The notes: generated from the letters alone by a model not told the origin. Counted from the first letter of the stretch, positions 52,596 through 62,057 are shown. The stretch: DNA of 64,000 nt from Massilia sp. 9096 (GCF_000745265.1 NZ_JQNN01000001.1:62001-126000); one strand, 5' to 3'. Numbers and translations are program-made.

Positions 52596-54701
52596 TCAGT
52601 CGCCGGGCTGGAAGCAGGCCATGCTGGTCGGCTGGGTCATCAGCAGCTCGCGGAACGCCGCGGCCGGCATCGGCTTGCCGATCAGGTAGCCCTGCAGCAT
52701 GTCGCAGCCGGTCGAGGCGATCGCCACGCGCTGGCCCTCGGTCTCGATGCCTTCGCAGATCACCGCCAGCTTGAGCGACTTGGCGAAGGCGATCACGCCG
52801 TTGACGATGTCCAGGCAGCGCTGGTCCTGCTCGATCTCGGTGACGAAGGAGCGGTCGATCTTGATCGCCGTGACCGGGAACTGGCGCAGGTAGGACAGGT
52901 TCGAGTAGCCGGTGCCGAAGTCGTCGAGCGCGATCTCGAAGCCGTCTTCCTTCAGGCGGCGCAGTACAGCGCCGGCCTTTTCCGCATCCTGCAGCAGCAT
53001 GCTCTCGGTGACCTCGAGCTTGATGCAGGCGGTGTCGATGCCGTAGCGCTTGATCAGGCCGGCCAGCATGCAGGGCAGGCCGTCGTCGCCGAGCTGGCGC
53101 GCCGAGACGTTCACGGCCATCGACAGCTTGTGGCCCGACAGCTCCCACTCGCGCGTCTGGCGCGAGGCTTCCTCGCAGACCCAGGCGCCGACCGCGGAAA
53201 TCGCCGGCGAATCTTCCAGCATGGACAGGAAGGCGCCCGGACTGAGCACGCCCAGGCGCGGGTGGATCCAGCGCAGCAGCGCCTCGGCCCCGACCACGGC
53301 GCCGTCGGCGGCGCTGACCTGCGGCTGGTAGTAGAGCTCGAACTGGCCGCGGTCGAGCGCCGAGAACACTTCCTGGCGCAGCAGCAGGCGCTGCTTGACC
53401 AGGTCGCGCGCCTGCGGGGCGAACAGCACGCTGGTGTGGCGGCCGTTGGCCTTGGCCTCGTACATCGCAGTGTCGGCGTCGTTGAGCAGCTCGTCGGGCG
53501 ACTCGACTTCGCCGTCGCCGATCGCGATGCCGATGCTGGCGCCGATCGTGACCAGGTGGCCGTCGACCTGGATCGGCTCGGCCAGGCGCTGCAGCACGCC
53601 CGGCGCCAGGGCGAGGGCGGCCTCGGCGTCGCCGTCCTCGAGCACGAACACGAACTCGTCGCCGCTGATGCGCGCCACCATGGTGCCGGGGCTGGTGAAC
53701 GCCGCCAGGCGGCGGCCGATCTCCTGCAGCGCCAGGTCGCCGGCCTGGTGGCCGTGGGCGTCGTTGACTTCCTTGAAGTGGTCGAGGTCGACGAACAGCA
53801 CCGCGACCTTGTTGCCATGCGCGCGCGCGCGGGTGAGCGCAGCCTGGAGCGCGCGCAGGCAGCTCAGGCGGTTGTGCAGGCCGGTCAGGCTGTCGTGCGT
53901 GGCCAGGTGGACCAGGCGCGCCTCGGACTCCTTGCGTGCGCTGACGTCGACGAAGAACACGGTCAGGCCGTCGGGCGAGGGATAGGCGCGTCCTTCGATC
54001 CAGAGGCCGAGCGGTTCATAATAGCTTTCGCAGCTGGCGAATTCATGGTTGGCCATCGCGCGATGGTAGGTCTGGTGGAACGGACCGTCGACGGCATCGG
54101 GGAACAGCTTCCATACGTTCCGGTCGATCACCTCGCCGGGCTGGCGTCCGAGCCAGGATGCGCCTTTCGAGTTGATGTAGGTGACGCGCCAGTCGTGGTC
54201 GACCGAGAAGCAGCCGTCCGAGACGCTCTCGAGGACGTCGCTCAGGCGCGCGTGCGCCTGCTGCGACGCCTGCTGGGCGTCGACCATGGCGCTAATGTCC
54301 TCGATGAAGGCGGCGTAGTTGCAGATCGTGCCGTCGCCGTCCGGCATCGGGAAGATGTGCATGCGCGACCAGAACGGCGTGCCGTCCTTGCGGTAGTTGC
54401 GCAGCGTGCCGATGAACGGGCGCTGCTCGGCCAGGCAGCGCCGCATCTCGTCCAGGATCGGCTGGTCGCGGTCGCCCCCCTGGAGGAAGCGGCAGTTGCG
54501 GCCCAGGACGTCGTCGAGCGAAAAACCGGTCAGCGCTACGAACGCCGGGTTGGCGTAGATGGCGGGATTGTCCGGCGCGCTGGCGTCGGTGATGATGATG
54601 GCCGAGCAGCTCGCATTGATCAGCCGCTTGAAGAAGACGGTCGGCTTTTCCTCGAGGTTGACGAGGGTGAGTATGTCGGATTCGGACGATTCGCTGGGCA
54701 T
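52596..54701 (-). CDS. LOV-PAS-GGDEF-EAL putative blue-light c-di-GMP protein
   Basis: 701 residues, soluble. The first domain (~20-137) is a LOV domain: NPAFVALTGF, GRNCRFLQG with the photoadduct Cys (C70) and Gln74, RNYRKDGTPFW with Asn102. Two usual FMN contacts differ: Asn of FWN is Ser112, and the Gln of the last strand is Ile133. A PAS domain follows (~150-258), then GGDEF (~262-425; LFVDLDHFKEVND, SGDEF 346-350) and EAL (~440-695; EAL 473-475, NVSARQ, EVTES, DDFGTGYS, KIDRSF, CEGIET, QGYLIGKP). Both catalytic cores look complete. Light control of c-di-GMP is the likely role, but the altered Gln may change or weaken signalling. Confidence 0.9.
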   Translation of the reverse strand: MPSESSESDILTLVNLEEKPTVFFKRLINASCSAIIITDASAPDNPAIYANPAFVALTGFSLDDVLGRNCRFLQGGDRDQPILDEMRRCLAEQRPFIGTLRNYRKDGTPFWSRMHIFPMPDGDGTICNYAAFIEDISAMVDAQQASQQAHARLSDVLESVSDGCFSVDHDWRVTYINSKGASWLGRQPGEVIDRNVWKLFPDAVDGPFHQTYHRAMANHEFASCESYYEPLGLWIEGRAYPSPDGLTVFFVDVSARKESEARLVHLATHDSLTGLHNRLSCLRALQAALTRARAHGNKVAVLFVDLDHFKEVNDAHGHQAGDLALQEIGRRLAAFTSPGTMVARISGDEFVFVLEDGDAEAALALAPGVLQRLAEPIQVDGHLVTIGASIGIAIGDGEVESPDELLNDADTAMYEAKANGRHTSVLFAPQARDLVKQRLLLRQEVFSALDRGQFELYYQPQVSAADGAVVGAEALLRWIHPRLGVLSPGAFLSMLEDSPAISAVGAWVCEEASRQTREWELSGHKLSMAVNVSARQLGDDGLPCMLAGLIKRYGIDTACIKLEVTESMLLQDAEKAGAVLRRLKEDGFEIALDDFGTGYSNLSYLRQFPVTAIKIDRSFVTEIEQDQRCLDIVNGVIAFAKSLKLAVICEGIETEGQRVAIASTGCDMLQGYLIGKPMPAAAFRELLMTQPTSMACFQPGD

Positions 54702-54774
54702 GACCGGGGCTCCCTGTGAGCGGATGGCTTCAGTGTAGACAACTTGACCACATCGCGGAGCACGGCAGGCGGCG

Positions 54775-55560
54775 TCAACCCCCGCCCAGCGCCGCCATGC
54801 GCGCCAGCAGCAGCGCGCGGTCGACGTCGATCTGGTCGCCGTTGGTGCGGCTCGAGAGCGCCGCCTTGTCCTTGCGGCCGAGGAAGTACGCGACGCGCTC
54901 GGCGTTGGCGCCGGACGGATGCGGCAGGCCGTGCAGGATGCGGCGCCCGTCGATGACGCCGCGCCCGGCCAGCCAGTGCAGCGCCAGCGCGACCTTGGGA
55001 CCCATCGGCACGAATACCGCGTCTTTCAACAGCGCCGCCTCCGGCGCGAAGTAGTCGAGCATCTGCTGCTGCAGCACCGGCGTGGTCAGCATGTTGGGCG
55101 AGGCGCCGTTGTAGTTCTTGCCGTCGACGAAAATCGGCTGGCGCAGCACCCCGGTCACGTGCATCAGGTGCGCGTGTTCGTGGAACAGGCTGGCGCAGCT
55201 GTCGATGCCGAGCCAGCGCTGCAGGCCGACGTGGTCGAGCAGGGCGACGAGGTTGGGCCGGATCGCGCCGCTGAAGGCGCCGGTGTACTTGGCGGCGCGC
55301 AGTACGTCCGCATCCGGGGCGCCGGCGCGCAGCAGGCGCTGGGCCTCGCGCACCGCGTTCTTCCACTGCACGAAGCCGGGCGAGATGCCGGCCAGGACGA
55401 CGCGCGCGGCCGGGTTCAGGTAGTCGAACGGGATGTAGTGGGCGCTGATGGCGCCGGCGCGCGCCAGCAGCCACGCGGGCGGGATCTGGACGGGGGCGGC
55501 GATGGCGTCGAGGTCGGCGGCGAGCACCAGCTCGCGGAAATCGGCGAAGGAAGCGGGCAT
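54775..55560 (-). CDS. Uracil-DNA glycosylase superfamily protein
   Basis: 261 residues, soluble. The UDG-fold pattern is recognisable: VVLAGISPGFVQWKNAV (motif A-like GxxPG), VFVDGKNYNGASPNM, VFVPMGPKVALALHWL, and GLPHPSGANAERVAYFLG near the C-terminus (HPS motif B). The usual catalytic Asp/His of family 1 UDGs is not obvious, so activity on uracil is not assured. Not in an operon: the LOV gene lies 73 bases downstream on the same strand, and galM is divergent. Confidence 0.65.
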   Translation of the reverse strand: MPASFADFRELVLAADLDAIAAPVQIPPAWLLARAGAISAHYIPFDYLNPAARVVLAGISPGFVQWKNAVREAQRLLRAGAPDADVLRAAKYTGAFSGAIRPNLVALLDHVGLQRWLGIDSCASLFHEHAHLMHVTGVLRQPIFVDGKNYNGASPNMLTTPVLQQQMLDYFAPEAALLKDAVFVPMGPKVALALHWLAGRGVIDGRRILHGLPHPSGANAERVAYFLGRKDKAALSSRTNGDQIDVDRALLLARMAALGGG

Positions 55561-55680
55561 CCGTTCATTCTGCCATGCCTGGATCTTTCAGCGGGTTTGC
55601 CACGGTAGCGAACGAGGTCGGCGCGCGCGCCATGCTAGGATCGAGCCAACCACGTCATGACAAAAAAAGGAAACGACCAC

Positions 55681-56751
55681 GTGCACACCGAGATCACGCA
55701 GGCCCCGTTCGGCACCTTGCCCGACGGCCGGCAAGTCACCCAATACACCCTCGCCAACGCCGCCGGCATGCAAGTCAAGGTACTCGACTTCGGCGGCATC
55801 ATCAACGAGATCCACGTACCCGACCGCGAGGGCCGCATGGCCGACGTCGCGCTCGGCTTCGACCGCCTGGAGCCCTACCTGGCCGACAGTCCGTATTTCG
55901 GCGCCCTGATCGGCCGCTACGGCAACCGCATCGCCAAGGGGCGCTTCACGCTGGACGGCAAGCAGTACGTCCTGGCCACCAACAACGGCGCCAATCACCT
56001 CCACGGCGGCAACCAGGGCTTCGACAAGGTGCTGTGGACGGCCTCCCGTGGCGATGACGGCCTGACCCTGCGCTACCGCAGCCCGGACGGCGAGGAAGGC
56101 TACCCCGGCAACCTGGACGCCACCGTGGTCTACAGCCTGAATGACGACAACGAGATCGTGGTGCGCTTCGAAGCCGTGTCCGACCAGCCGACCCCGGTCA
56201 ACCTGACCCAGCACAGCTACTTCAACCTGCGCGGCGCGGGCGCGAGCGACGTGCTCGGGCACGAGATGCGGATCGACGCCGACGCCTACGTCCCGATCGA
56301 CGCCGGCTCGATCCCGCTCGGGCCGCTGGCGCCGGTCGCGGGCACGCCGTTCGACTTCCGCCAGCCGCGCCCGATCGGTTCGCAGATCGGCGTCGACGAC
56401 GACCAGCTGCGCAACGGCGGCGGCTACGACCACTGCTACGTGCTGAATCGTCCGCTTGACGACGGCCAGGGCGACGCGCGCGCGCTGGTGCGTGCGCTGC
56501 GCGTGCGCGAGCCGCAGTCGGGCCGCGTGCTGGAACTGCTGACCCAGGAGCCGGGCGTGCAGTTCTACAGCGGGAACTTCCTCGACGGCTCGCTGCAGGG
56601 CAAGGGCCACACCTATGCCTACCGCGGCGGCTTCGCGATCGAGCCGCAGCATTTCCCGGATTCGCCGAACCGGCCCGAGTACCCGGGCACGATCCTGCGC
56701 CCCGGCCAGGTGTACCGCACCGAGTCGCGCTTCCGCTTTTCGGTCGACTGA
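55681..56751 (+). CDS. galM: Aldose 1-epimerase (galactose mutarotase)
   Basis: About 356 residues. Interconverts alpha and beta anomers of aldoses such as galactose and arabinose. Seen: LDFGGIINEIHVPDREGR, PYFGALIGRYGNRIAKGRF, NNGANHLHGGNQGFDK (catalytic His), PVNLTQHSYFNLRG (second catalytic His), YDHCYVLN and, near the end, RGGFAIEPQHFPDSPN (catalytic Glu). Start: the GTG at 55681 lies 8 bases after AGGA; an in-frame ATG at 55657 precedes that ribosome site and is less likely. First gene of the arabinose cluster, with a spacious gap and operator-like repeat after it. Confidence 0.93.
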   Translation: MHTEITQAPFGTLPDGRQVTQYTLANAAGMQVKVLDFGGIINEIHVPDREGRMADVALGFDRLEPYLADSPYFGALIGRYGNRIAKGRFTLDGKQYVLATNNGANHLHGGNQGFDKVLWTASRGDDGLTLRYRSPDGEEGYPGNLDATVVYSLNDDNEIVVRFEAVSDQPTPVNLTQHSYFNLRGAGASDVLGHEMRIDADAYVPIDAGSIPLGPLAPVAGTPFDFRQPRPIGSQIGVDDDQLRNGGGYDHCYVLNRPLDDGQGDARALVRALRVREPQSGRVLELLTQEPGVQFYSGNFLDGSLQGKGHTYAYRGGFAIEPQHFPDSPNRPEYPGTILRPGQVYRTESRFRFSVD

Positions 56752-56768
56752 CCAGTCGATTGCGCGCC

Positions 56769-56802
56769 GCATCATCGATACCGGAATCGATATCGATGAT
56801 GC
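56769..56802. promoter_or_regulatory. Perfect inverted repeat, likely operator of the arabinose genes
   Basis: GCATCATCGATA (56769-56780) and TATCGATGATGC (56791-56802) are exact inverted copies separated by 10 bases (CCGGAATCGA). It lies in the 122-bp gap between galM and the dehydratase gene, just upstream of TTGGAA at 56814-56819, a possible -35. The two-half-site symmetry is typical of a dimeric repressor or activator; the regulator is not in this window. Confidence 0.65.
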
Positions 56803-56873
56803 ATTAAATGTGATTGGAAAGTCATCCCTGCGCCCCGTAGACTCCCTCCATTGCTGAGGCTATGGAGGGACGC

Positions 56874-58616
56874 GTGTCCGACACCGAGAACAAACCGAAA
56901 CTGCGCTCCGCCGCATGGTTCGGCACCCAGGACAAGAACGGCTTCATGTACCGGAGCTGGATGAAGAACCAGGGTATCCCCGATCACGAATTCCAGGGCA
57001 AGCCGGTCATCGGCATCTGCAACACCTGGTCCGAGCTGACCCCCTGCAACGCCCATTTCCGCAAACTGGCCGAGCACGTCAGGCGCGGCATCATCGAGGC
57101 CGGCGGCTTCCCGGTCGAGTTCCCGGTGTTCTCGAACGGCGAGTCGAACCTGCGCCCGACCGCGATGCTGACCCGGAACCTGGCCAGCATGGACGTCGAA
57201 GAATCCATCCGCGGCAACCCGATCGACGGCGTGGTGCTGCTGGTCGGCTGCGACAAGACCACGCCGGCGCTGCTGATGGGCGCGGCCAGCGTCGACGTGC
57301 CGGCCATCGTCGTCACCGGCGGGCCGATGCTCAACGGTAAACTGAACGGCAAGGACATCGGCTCGGGCACCGCGGTGTGGAAGCTGCACGAGCAGTTCAA
57401 GGGCGGCCAGATCACGATGCACGAGTTCCTGGCGGCGGAATCCGGCCACTCGCGCTCGGCCGGCACCTGCAACACGATGGGCACGGCCTCCACCATGGCG
57501 TGCATGGCCGAAGCGCTGGGCGTCTCGCTGCCGCACAACGCGGCGATCCCCGCGGTCGACGCGCGCCGCTACGTGCTGGCGCACATGTCGGGCATCCGCA
57601 TCGTCGAGATGGTCAATGAGGACCTGCGCCTGTCGAAACTGCTCAAGCGCGAGAACTTCGAGAACGCGATCCGCGTGAACGCGGCGATCGGCGGCTCGAC
57701 CAATGCCGTGATCCACCTGAAGGCGATCGCCGGCCGCGTCGGCGTGCCGCTCGAACTCGAGGACTGGACCCGCATCGGCAAGGGCACCCCGACCATCGTC
57801 GACCTGCTGCCTTCGGGGCGCTGGCTGATGGAAGAGTTTTATTATGCCGGCGGCCTGCCGGCCGTGATCCGCCGCCTGGGCGAGGGCGGCCTGCTGCCGC
57901 ACCCGGATGCGCTCACCGCCAACGGCCAGACCCTGTGGCAGAACTGCGAAGCGGCGCCGATCTACGACGACGAGGTGGTGCGCAAGCTCGACACGCCGCT
58001 GGTCGAGGACGGCGGCATCTGCATCTTGCGCGGCAACCTGGCGCCGCGCGGCGCCGTGCTGAAACCGTCGGCCGCCTCCAAGCACCTGATGAAGCACCGC
58101 GGCCGCGCCGTCGTGTTCGAAGACTTCGACCACTACAAGGCGCGCATCGACGACCCCGACCTGGACGTCGACGAGAACTCGGTGCTGGTGATGAAGAACT
58201 GCGGCCCCAAGGGCTATCCCGGCATGGCGGAAGTGGGCAACATGGGTCTTCCCCCGAAGCTGCTGGCCAAGGGCGTGACCGACATGGTGCGCATCTCGGA
58301 CGCGCGCATGAGCGGCACGGCGTACGGCACCGTGGTGCTGCACGTGGCGCCGGAAGCGATGGACGGCGGGCCGCTCGGCATCGTGCGTGACGGCGACATG
58401 ATCGAGCTCGATTGCGCAGAAGGGCGCCTGCACCTGGACCTGTCCGACGACGAGATCCGCGCACGCCTGGCCGACCGTGCCGAGAGCTTCAAGGCGCCGG
58501 TGGCCAGCGGCTACCAGGGCCTGTACCTGGAGCGCGTGCTGCAGGCCGACGAAGGCTGCGACTTCGACTTCCTGGTCGGCTGCCGCGGATCGGCGGTGCC
58601 GAAGCACTCGCACTGA
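56874..58616 (+). CDS. araC: L-arabonate dehydratase (IlvD/EDD family)
   Basis: 580 residues. Dehydrates L-arabonate to L-2-keto-3-deoxyarabonate in non-phosphorylative arabinose oxidation. IlvD/EDD-family [2Fe-2S] cysteines: GICNTW (C49), LLVGCDKTTPA (C126), SAGTCNTMGTA (C199). Other motifs: NGESNLRPTAML, NAAIGGSTNAVIHL, NCGPKGYPGMAEVG, RISDARMSGTAYGTVVLH. The sugar-acid branch is inferred from length and neighbours. Start: GGAGGGA (56864-56870) is 3-5 bases before the GTG at 56874, and this ribosome site overlaps the in-frame ATG at 56862. Followed by the FAH gene 35 bases later. The symbol follows arabinose-pathway usage and is not the AraC regulator. Confidence 0.85.
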   Translation: MSDTENKPKLRSAAWFGTQDKNGFMYRSWMKNQGIPDHEFQGKPVIGICNTWSELTPCNAHFRKLAEHVRRGIIEAGGFPVEFPVFSNGESNLRPTAMLTRNLASMDVEESIRGNPIDGVVLLVGCDKTTPALLMGAASVDVPAIVVTGGPMLNGKLNGKDIGSGTAVWKLHEQFKGGQITMHEFLAAESGHSRSAGTCNTMGTASTMACMAEALGVSLPHNAAIPAVDARRYVLAHMSGIRIVEMVNEDLRLSKLLKRENFENAIRVNAAIGGSTNAVIHLKAIAGRVGVPLELEDWTRIGKGTPTIVDLLPSGRWLMEEFYYAGGLPAVIRRLGEGGLLPHPDALTANGQTLWQNCEAAPIYDDEVVRKLDTPLVEDGGICILRGNLAPRGAVLKPSAASKHLMKHRGRAVVFEDFDHYKARIDDPDLDVDENSVLVMKNCGPKGYPGMAEVGNMGLPPKLLAKGVTDMVRISDARMSGTAYGTVVLHVAPEAMDGGPLGIVRDGDMIELDCAEGRLHLDLSDDEIRARLADRAESFKAPVASGYQGLYLERVLQADEGCDFDFLVGCRGSAVPKHSH

Positions 58617-58651
58617 GCGCGGCGTACAGTAGAACGAAGGAGACACTCATC

Positions 58652-59644
58652 ATGCTGCTGATCCAATACCTGAACGATGATGGCGAACGCCGCGTCGGCA
58701 TCCTCGACGGCGATGCCGTTGCGCCGCTGGCCGGCTACGCATCGACGCTCGAGCTGGCGCGCGTCGCCGTCAGACAAGGCAAGGGCATCGCTGCGCTGGC
58801 CGAGGCGGCGGCCGGCGCCGACAAGGCGTCGTACGAGGCGCTTGCAAGCGCCGGCCGCGTGCTGCCTCCGCTCGACCATCCCGATCCGGCCCATTGCCAT
58901 GTGACCGGCACCGGCCTGACCCACCTGGGCAGCGCCGACGCGCGCGACGCCATGCACCGCAAGATCGCCGGCGACGTCGAGACGCTGTCGGACAGCATGA
59001 AGATGTTCCGCCTCGGCGTCGAAGGCGGCAAGCCGGCAGGCGAGAGGCCGGGCGTGCAGCCCGAATGGTTCTACAAGGGCGACGGCGACAGCGTGCGCGC
59101 CAGCGGCCAGGCGCTCGAGATGCCGGCATTCGCGCTGGACGGCGGCGAGGAGCCGGAGATCGCCGGCCTGTACCTGATCGGCGAGGACGGCCAGCCCTGG
59201 CGCCTCGGTTTCGCGCTGGGCAACGAGTTCTCCGACCACGTCACCGAGCGCCAGAACTACCTGTACCTGGCCCACTCCAAGCTGCGCCAGTGCGGCGTCG
59301 GCCCGGCGTTGCTGGTGGGCGAACTGCCCGAGCACGTCGAGGGCGTCTCGCGCGTCGTCAGGCAGGATGGCACGGTGCGCTGGCAAAAACCGTTCGTCTC
59401 GGGCGAGCGCAACATGTCGCACTCGATCGCCAACCTCGAATACCACCACTTCAAGTACGGCCTGTTCCAGCGTCCCGGCGACGTCCACATCCACTTCTTC
59501 GGCACCGCCACGCTGAGCTTCGCCGACGAGATCCGCGTCGAACCGGGCGAGATCTTCGAGATCGAGGCGCCGGTATTCGGACCGCCGCTGCGCAATCCGC
59601 TGGCCAGCGTGCCGTCGAATTTCACCACGGTGAAGACGCTATGA
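58652..59644 (+). CDS. AraD1/GguC-type fumarylacetoacetate hydrolase-fold protein
   Basis: 330 residues. The FAH fold is seen in CHVTGTGLTHLGSADARDAM, EWFYKGDGDSVRASG, LYLIGEDGQPWRLGFALGNEFSDH, LRQCGVGPALLVGELPE and GDVHIHFFGTATLSF. The family (AraD1/GguC) is found in sugar-acid clusters. FAH relatives hydrolyse diketo acids, so it may split a 2,4-diketo-3-deoxypentonate into pyruvate and glycolate, or act on 2-keto-3-deoxyarabonate; this is inference. AAGGAG is 9 bases before the ATG. The TGA overlaps the next ATG, so it is coupled to the dehydrogenase. Confidence 0.82.
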   Translation: MLLIQYLNDDGERRVGILDGDAVAPLAGYASTLELARVAVRQGKGIAALAEAAAGADKASYEALASAGRVLPPLDHPDPAHCHVTGTGLTHLGSADARDAMHRKIAGDVETLSDSMKMFRLGVEGGKPAGERPGVQPEWFYKGDGDSVRASGQALEMPAFALDGGEEPEIAGLYLIGEDGQPWRLGFALGNEFSDHVTERQNYLYLAHSKLRQCGVGPALLVGELPEHVEGVSRVVRQDGTVRWQKPFVSGERNMSHSIANLEYHHFKYGLFQRPGDVHIHFFGTATLSFADEIRVEPGEIFEIEAPVFGPPLRNPLASVPSNFTTVKTL

Positions 59645-60420
59645 AGGCCAGCTACGCCAGCCTGCACGGCAAGCGCGTGTTCGTGACCGGCGGGGGCAGC
59701 GGGATCGGCGAAGCCATCGTCGAAGCCTTCGTGGCGCAGGGCGCGATCGTGGCCTTCGTCGACATCCTGGAGGAGGCCAGCGAAGCGCTGGTCGTGCGCC
59801 TGCGCGAGACCTACGCGCAGGCGGACCGGCGCCTGCGCGCGCCCGAGTTCCGCCACTGCGACATCACCGACATCCCGGCGCTGCAGCAGACCATGGCGGA
59901 GCTGGCCACGCTGCTCGGCGACTTCGACGTCATCGTCAACAACGCCGCCAACGATGCGCGCCACCGCATCGGCGAAGTCACGGTCGACTATTGGGACGAG
60001 CGCATCGCGATCAACCAGCGCCCGATGTTCTTCACCGTGCAGGCCGCACTGGAGGGCATGCGCCGCCGCGGCGGCGGCTCGGTGATCAACTTCAGCTCGA
60101 TGTCCTTCCACGCCAAGAACCCGAACTACCCGGTGTACGCGACCACCAAGGCATCCGTGATCGGCCTGACGCGCTGCCTGGCGCGCGACCTCGGCCCCTT
60201 CAACATCCGCGTCAACACCGTTACGCCGGGCTGGGTGATGACCCAGCGCCAGGTCGACCTCTGGCTCGACGAGGCCGGCGAAGCCGAGATCCGTCGTTCG
60301 CAGTGCCTGCCCGGCAAGCTGATGCCCGAGCACGTGGCGGCGATGGTGCTGTTCCTGGCCGCCGACGACAGCAAGATGTGCACCGGCCAGGACTTCGTGG
60401 TCGACGCCGGGTGGACTTGA
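59641..60420 (+). CDS. SDR-family sugar (or sugar-acid) dehydrogenase
   Basis: 259 residues, classical short-chain dehydrogenase. NAD(P) site VFVTGGGSGIGEAIVEAF, acidic FVDILEEA after beta2 (favours NAD), NNAANDARHR, active-site NFSSMSFHAKNPNYPVYATTKASV (Ser, Tyr-x-x-x-Lys), and TPGWVMT. Its place suggests L-arabinose 1-dehydrogenase, or a 4-dehydrogenase acting on 2-keto-3-deoxypentonate before the FAH protein. No lactonase gene is present in the visible cluster. Starts on ATGA with the upstream gene. Confidence 0.87.
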   Translation: MKASYASLHGKRVFVTGGGSGIGEAIVEAFVAQGAIVAFVDILEEASEALVVRLRETYAQADRRLRAPEFRHCDITDIPALQQTMAELATLLGDFDVIVNNAANDARHRIGEVTVDYWDERIAINQRPMFFTVQAALEGMRRRGGGSVINFSSMSFHAKNPNYPVYATTKASVIGLTRCLARDLGPFNIRVNTVTPGWVMTQRQVDLWLDEAGEAEIRRSQCLPGKLMPEHVAAMVLFLAADDSKMCTGQDFVVDAGWT

Positions 60421-60483
60421 TGCGGCACCGGACCAGACCTCAGCCGTGATATCGTGCTGGCTATACAAAAACAAGGAGACCCC

Positions 60484-62049
60484 ATGACAGCATCCGCACC
60501 ACGCACCCGTACCCGTCTCGCCGCACTGGCCGTCCTGGCCGCGTTCCCGGCCCTGGCGGCCTACGCCCAGGTCGGCCTGACGGTCGACGCCAGCCACCCC
60601 GGCGCGACCATCGACAAGGACGTCTACGGCCAGTTCGCCGAGCACCTCGGCAGCGGCATCTACGGCGGCCTGTGGGTCGGCCCGGAATCGAAGATCCCGA
60701 ACGTGCGCGGCTGGCGCAAGGACGTGGTCGGCGCATTGAAGGACCTTCACGTGCCGCTGGTGCGCTGGCCGGGCGGCTGCTTCGCCGACGAGTACCACTG
60801 GCGCGACGGCATCGGCGCGCGCGACAAGCGCCCGGTCAAGGTCAACACCAACTGGGGCGGGGTCCCGGAAAACAATGCGGTCGGCACCCACGAATACTTC
60901 GACCTGATCGAGCAGCTCGGCGCCGACGCCTACGTCAACGGCAACCTCGGCACCGGCAGCCCGCAGGAGATGAGCGAGTGGCTCGAGTACATGACGTCGG
61001 AGGGCAAGTCGACCCTGGCCCAGCTGCGCGCCAAGAACGGCCACCCGGCGCCGTTCAAGGTGGCGTACTTCGCGATCGGTAACGAGTCTTGGGGCTGCGG
61101 GGGCAACATGCGCCCGCAGTACTACACCGACCTGTACCGCCACTACGAAACCTTCCTGAAGGCGCCGCAGCAATGGCGTCCGAAGATGATCGCCAGCGGC
61201 GGCACCGGCGAGGACATCACCTGGACCGACACCCTGAGCCGCGACCTCAAGGGCAAGACCGACGCGATCAGCTTCCACTACTACACGCTGCCGACCGGTA
61301 AATGGGACGTGAAGGGCGCCGCCACCGGCTTCGACGAGGCGCAGTGGGCCTCGACCCTGGCCGGCACCATGCGCATGGAGGACTTCATCACCTCGCACGT
61401 CGCGGTGCTCGAGCGCACCGACCCCGAGAAGAAGATCGGCTTTTTCGTCGACGAATGGGGCACCTGGTACGACGTCGAGAAGGGCACCAACCCGGGCTTC
61501 CTGTACCAGCAGAACACGCTGCGCGACGCCGTGGTCGCCGCGCTCAACTTCAACATCTTCCACGCCCACGCCGACCGCGTCCGCATGACCAACATCGCGC
61601 AGATGGTCAATGTGCTGCAGGCGATGATCCTGACCGACCAGGACAAGATGGTGCTGACGCCGACCTACTGGGCCTACAAGATGTACGTGCCGTTCCAGGG
61701 CGCCGCCTCGCTGCCGGTCCAGCTCTCGAACAACACCCTGTACGGTACCGCCGGCAAGACCATCCCCGGCATCAGCGCCTCGGCCGCGCGCGCCAAGGAC
61801 GGCAAGGTCTACGTCGCGCTGGTGAACACCAATCCGCGCGAGGCGACCGACGTGGTGCTGAACGTCGCCGGCTCGAACGTGTCCTCGGTGCGCGGGCAGG
61901 TCTTGAGCGCTGACGCGATGGATGCGCACAACAGCTTCCAGCAGCCGCAGGCGGTCAAGCCGGTCGATTTCAGCGCCAGTGCTTCAGCCGGGAAGCTGAC
62001 GGTGAAGGTGCCGGCGAAGGGCGTGATGGTGCTGGCGGTCCAAGGTTGA
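60484..62049 (+). CDS. Exported GH51 alpha-L-arabinofuranosidase
   Basis: 521 residues. Signal peptide (RLAALAVLAAFPALAAYA, cleavage near 28). GH51 barrel: ATIDKDVYGQFAEHLG, LVRWPGGCFADEYHWRDGIG, acid/base Glu in FAIGNESWGCGG (E201), DAISFHYYT, and nucleophile in FFVDEWGTWYD (E324). A C-terminal beta-sandwich (~400-521) has LVNTNPREATDVVLNV. It would release L-arabinose from arabinan/arabinoxylan side chains. Most bacterial GH51 enzymes are intracellular; the signal here says periplasmic or secreted. CAAGGAGA precedes the ATG by 4 bases. Confidence 0.94.
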   Translation: MTASAPRTRTRLAALAVLAAFPALAAYAQVGLTVDASHPGATIDKDVYGQFAEHLGSGIYGGLWVGPESKIPNVRGWRKDVVGALKDLHVPLVRWPGGCFADEYHWRDGIGARDKRPVKVNTNWGGVPENNAVGTHEYFDLIEQLGADAYVNGNLGTGSPQEMSEWLEYMTSEGKSTLAQLRAKNGHPAPFKVAYFAIGNESWGCGGNMRPQYYTDLYRHYETFLKAPQQWRPKMIASGGTGEDITWTDTLSRDLKGKTDAISFHYYTLPTGKWDVKGAATGFDEAQWASTLAGTMRMEDFITSHVAVLERTDPEKKIGFFVDEWGTWYDVEKGTNPGFLYQQNTLRDAVVAALNFNIFHAHADRVRMTNIAQMVNVLQAMILTDQDKMVLTPTYWAYKMYVPFQGAASLPVQLSNNTLYGTAGKTIPGISASAARAKDGKVYVALVNTNPREATDVVLNVAGSNVSSVRGQVLSADAMDAHNSFQQPQAVKPVDFSASASAGKLTVKVPAKGVMVLAVQG

Positions 62050-62057
62050 TCGATGGG

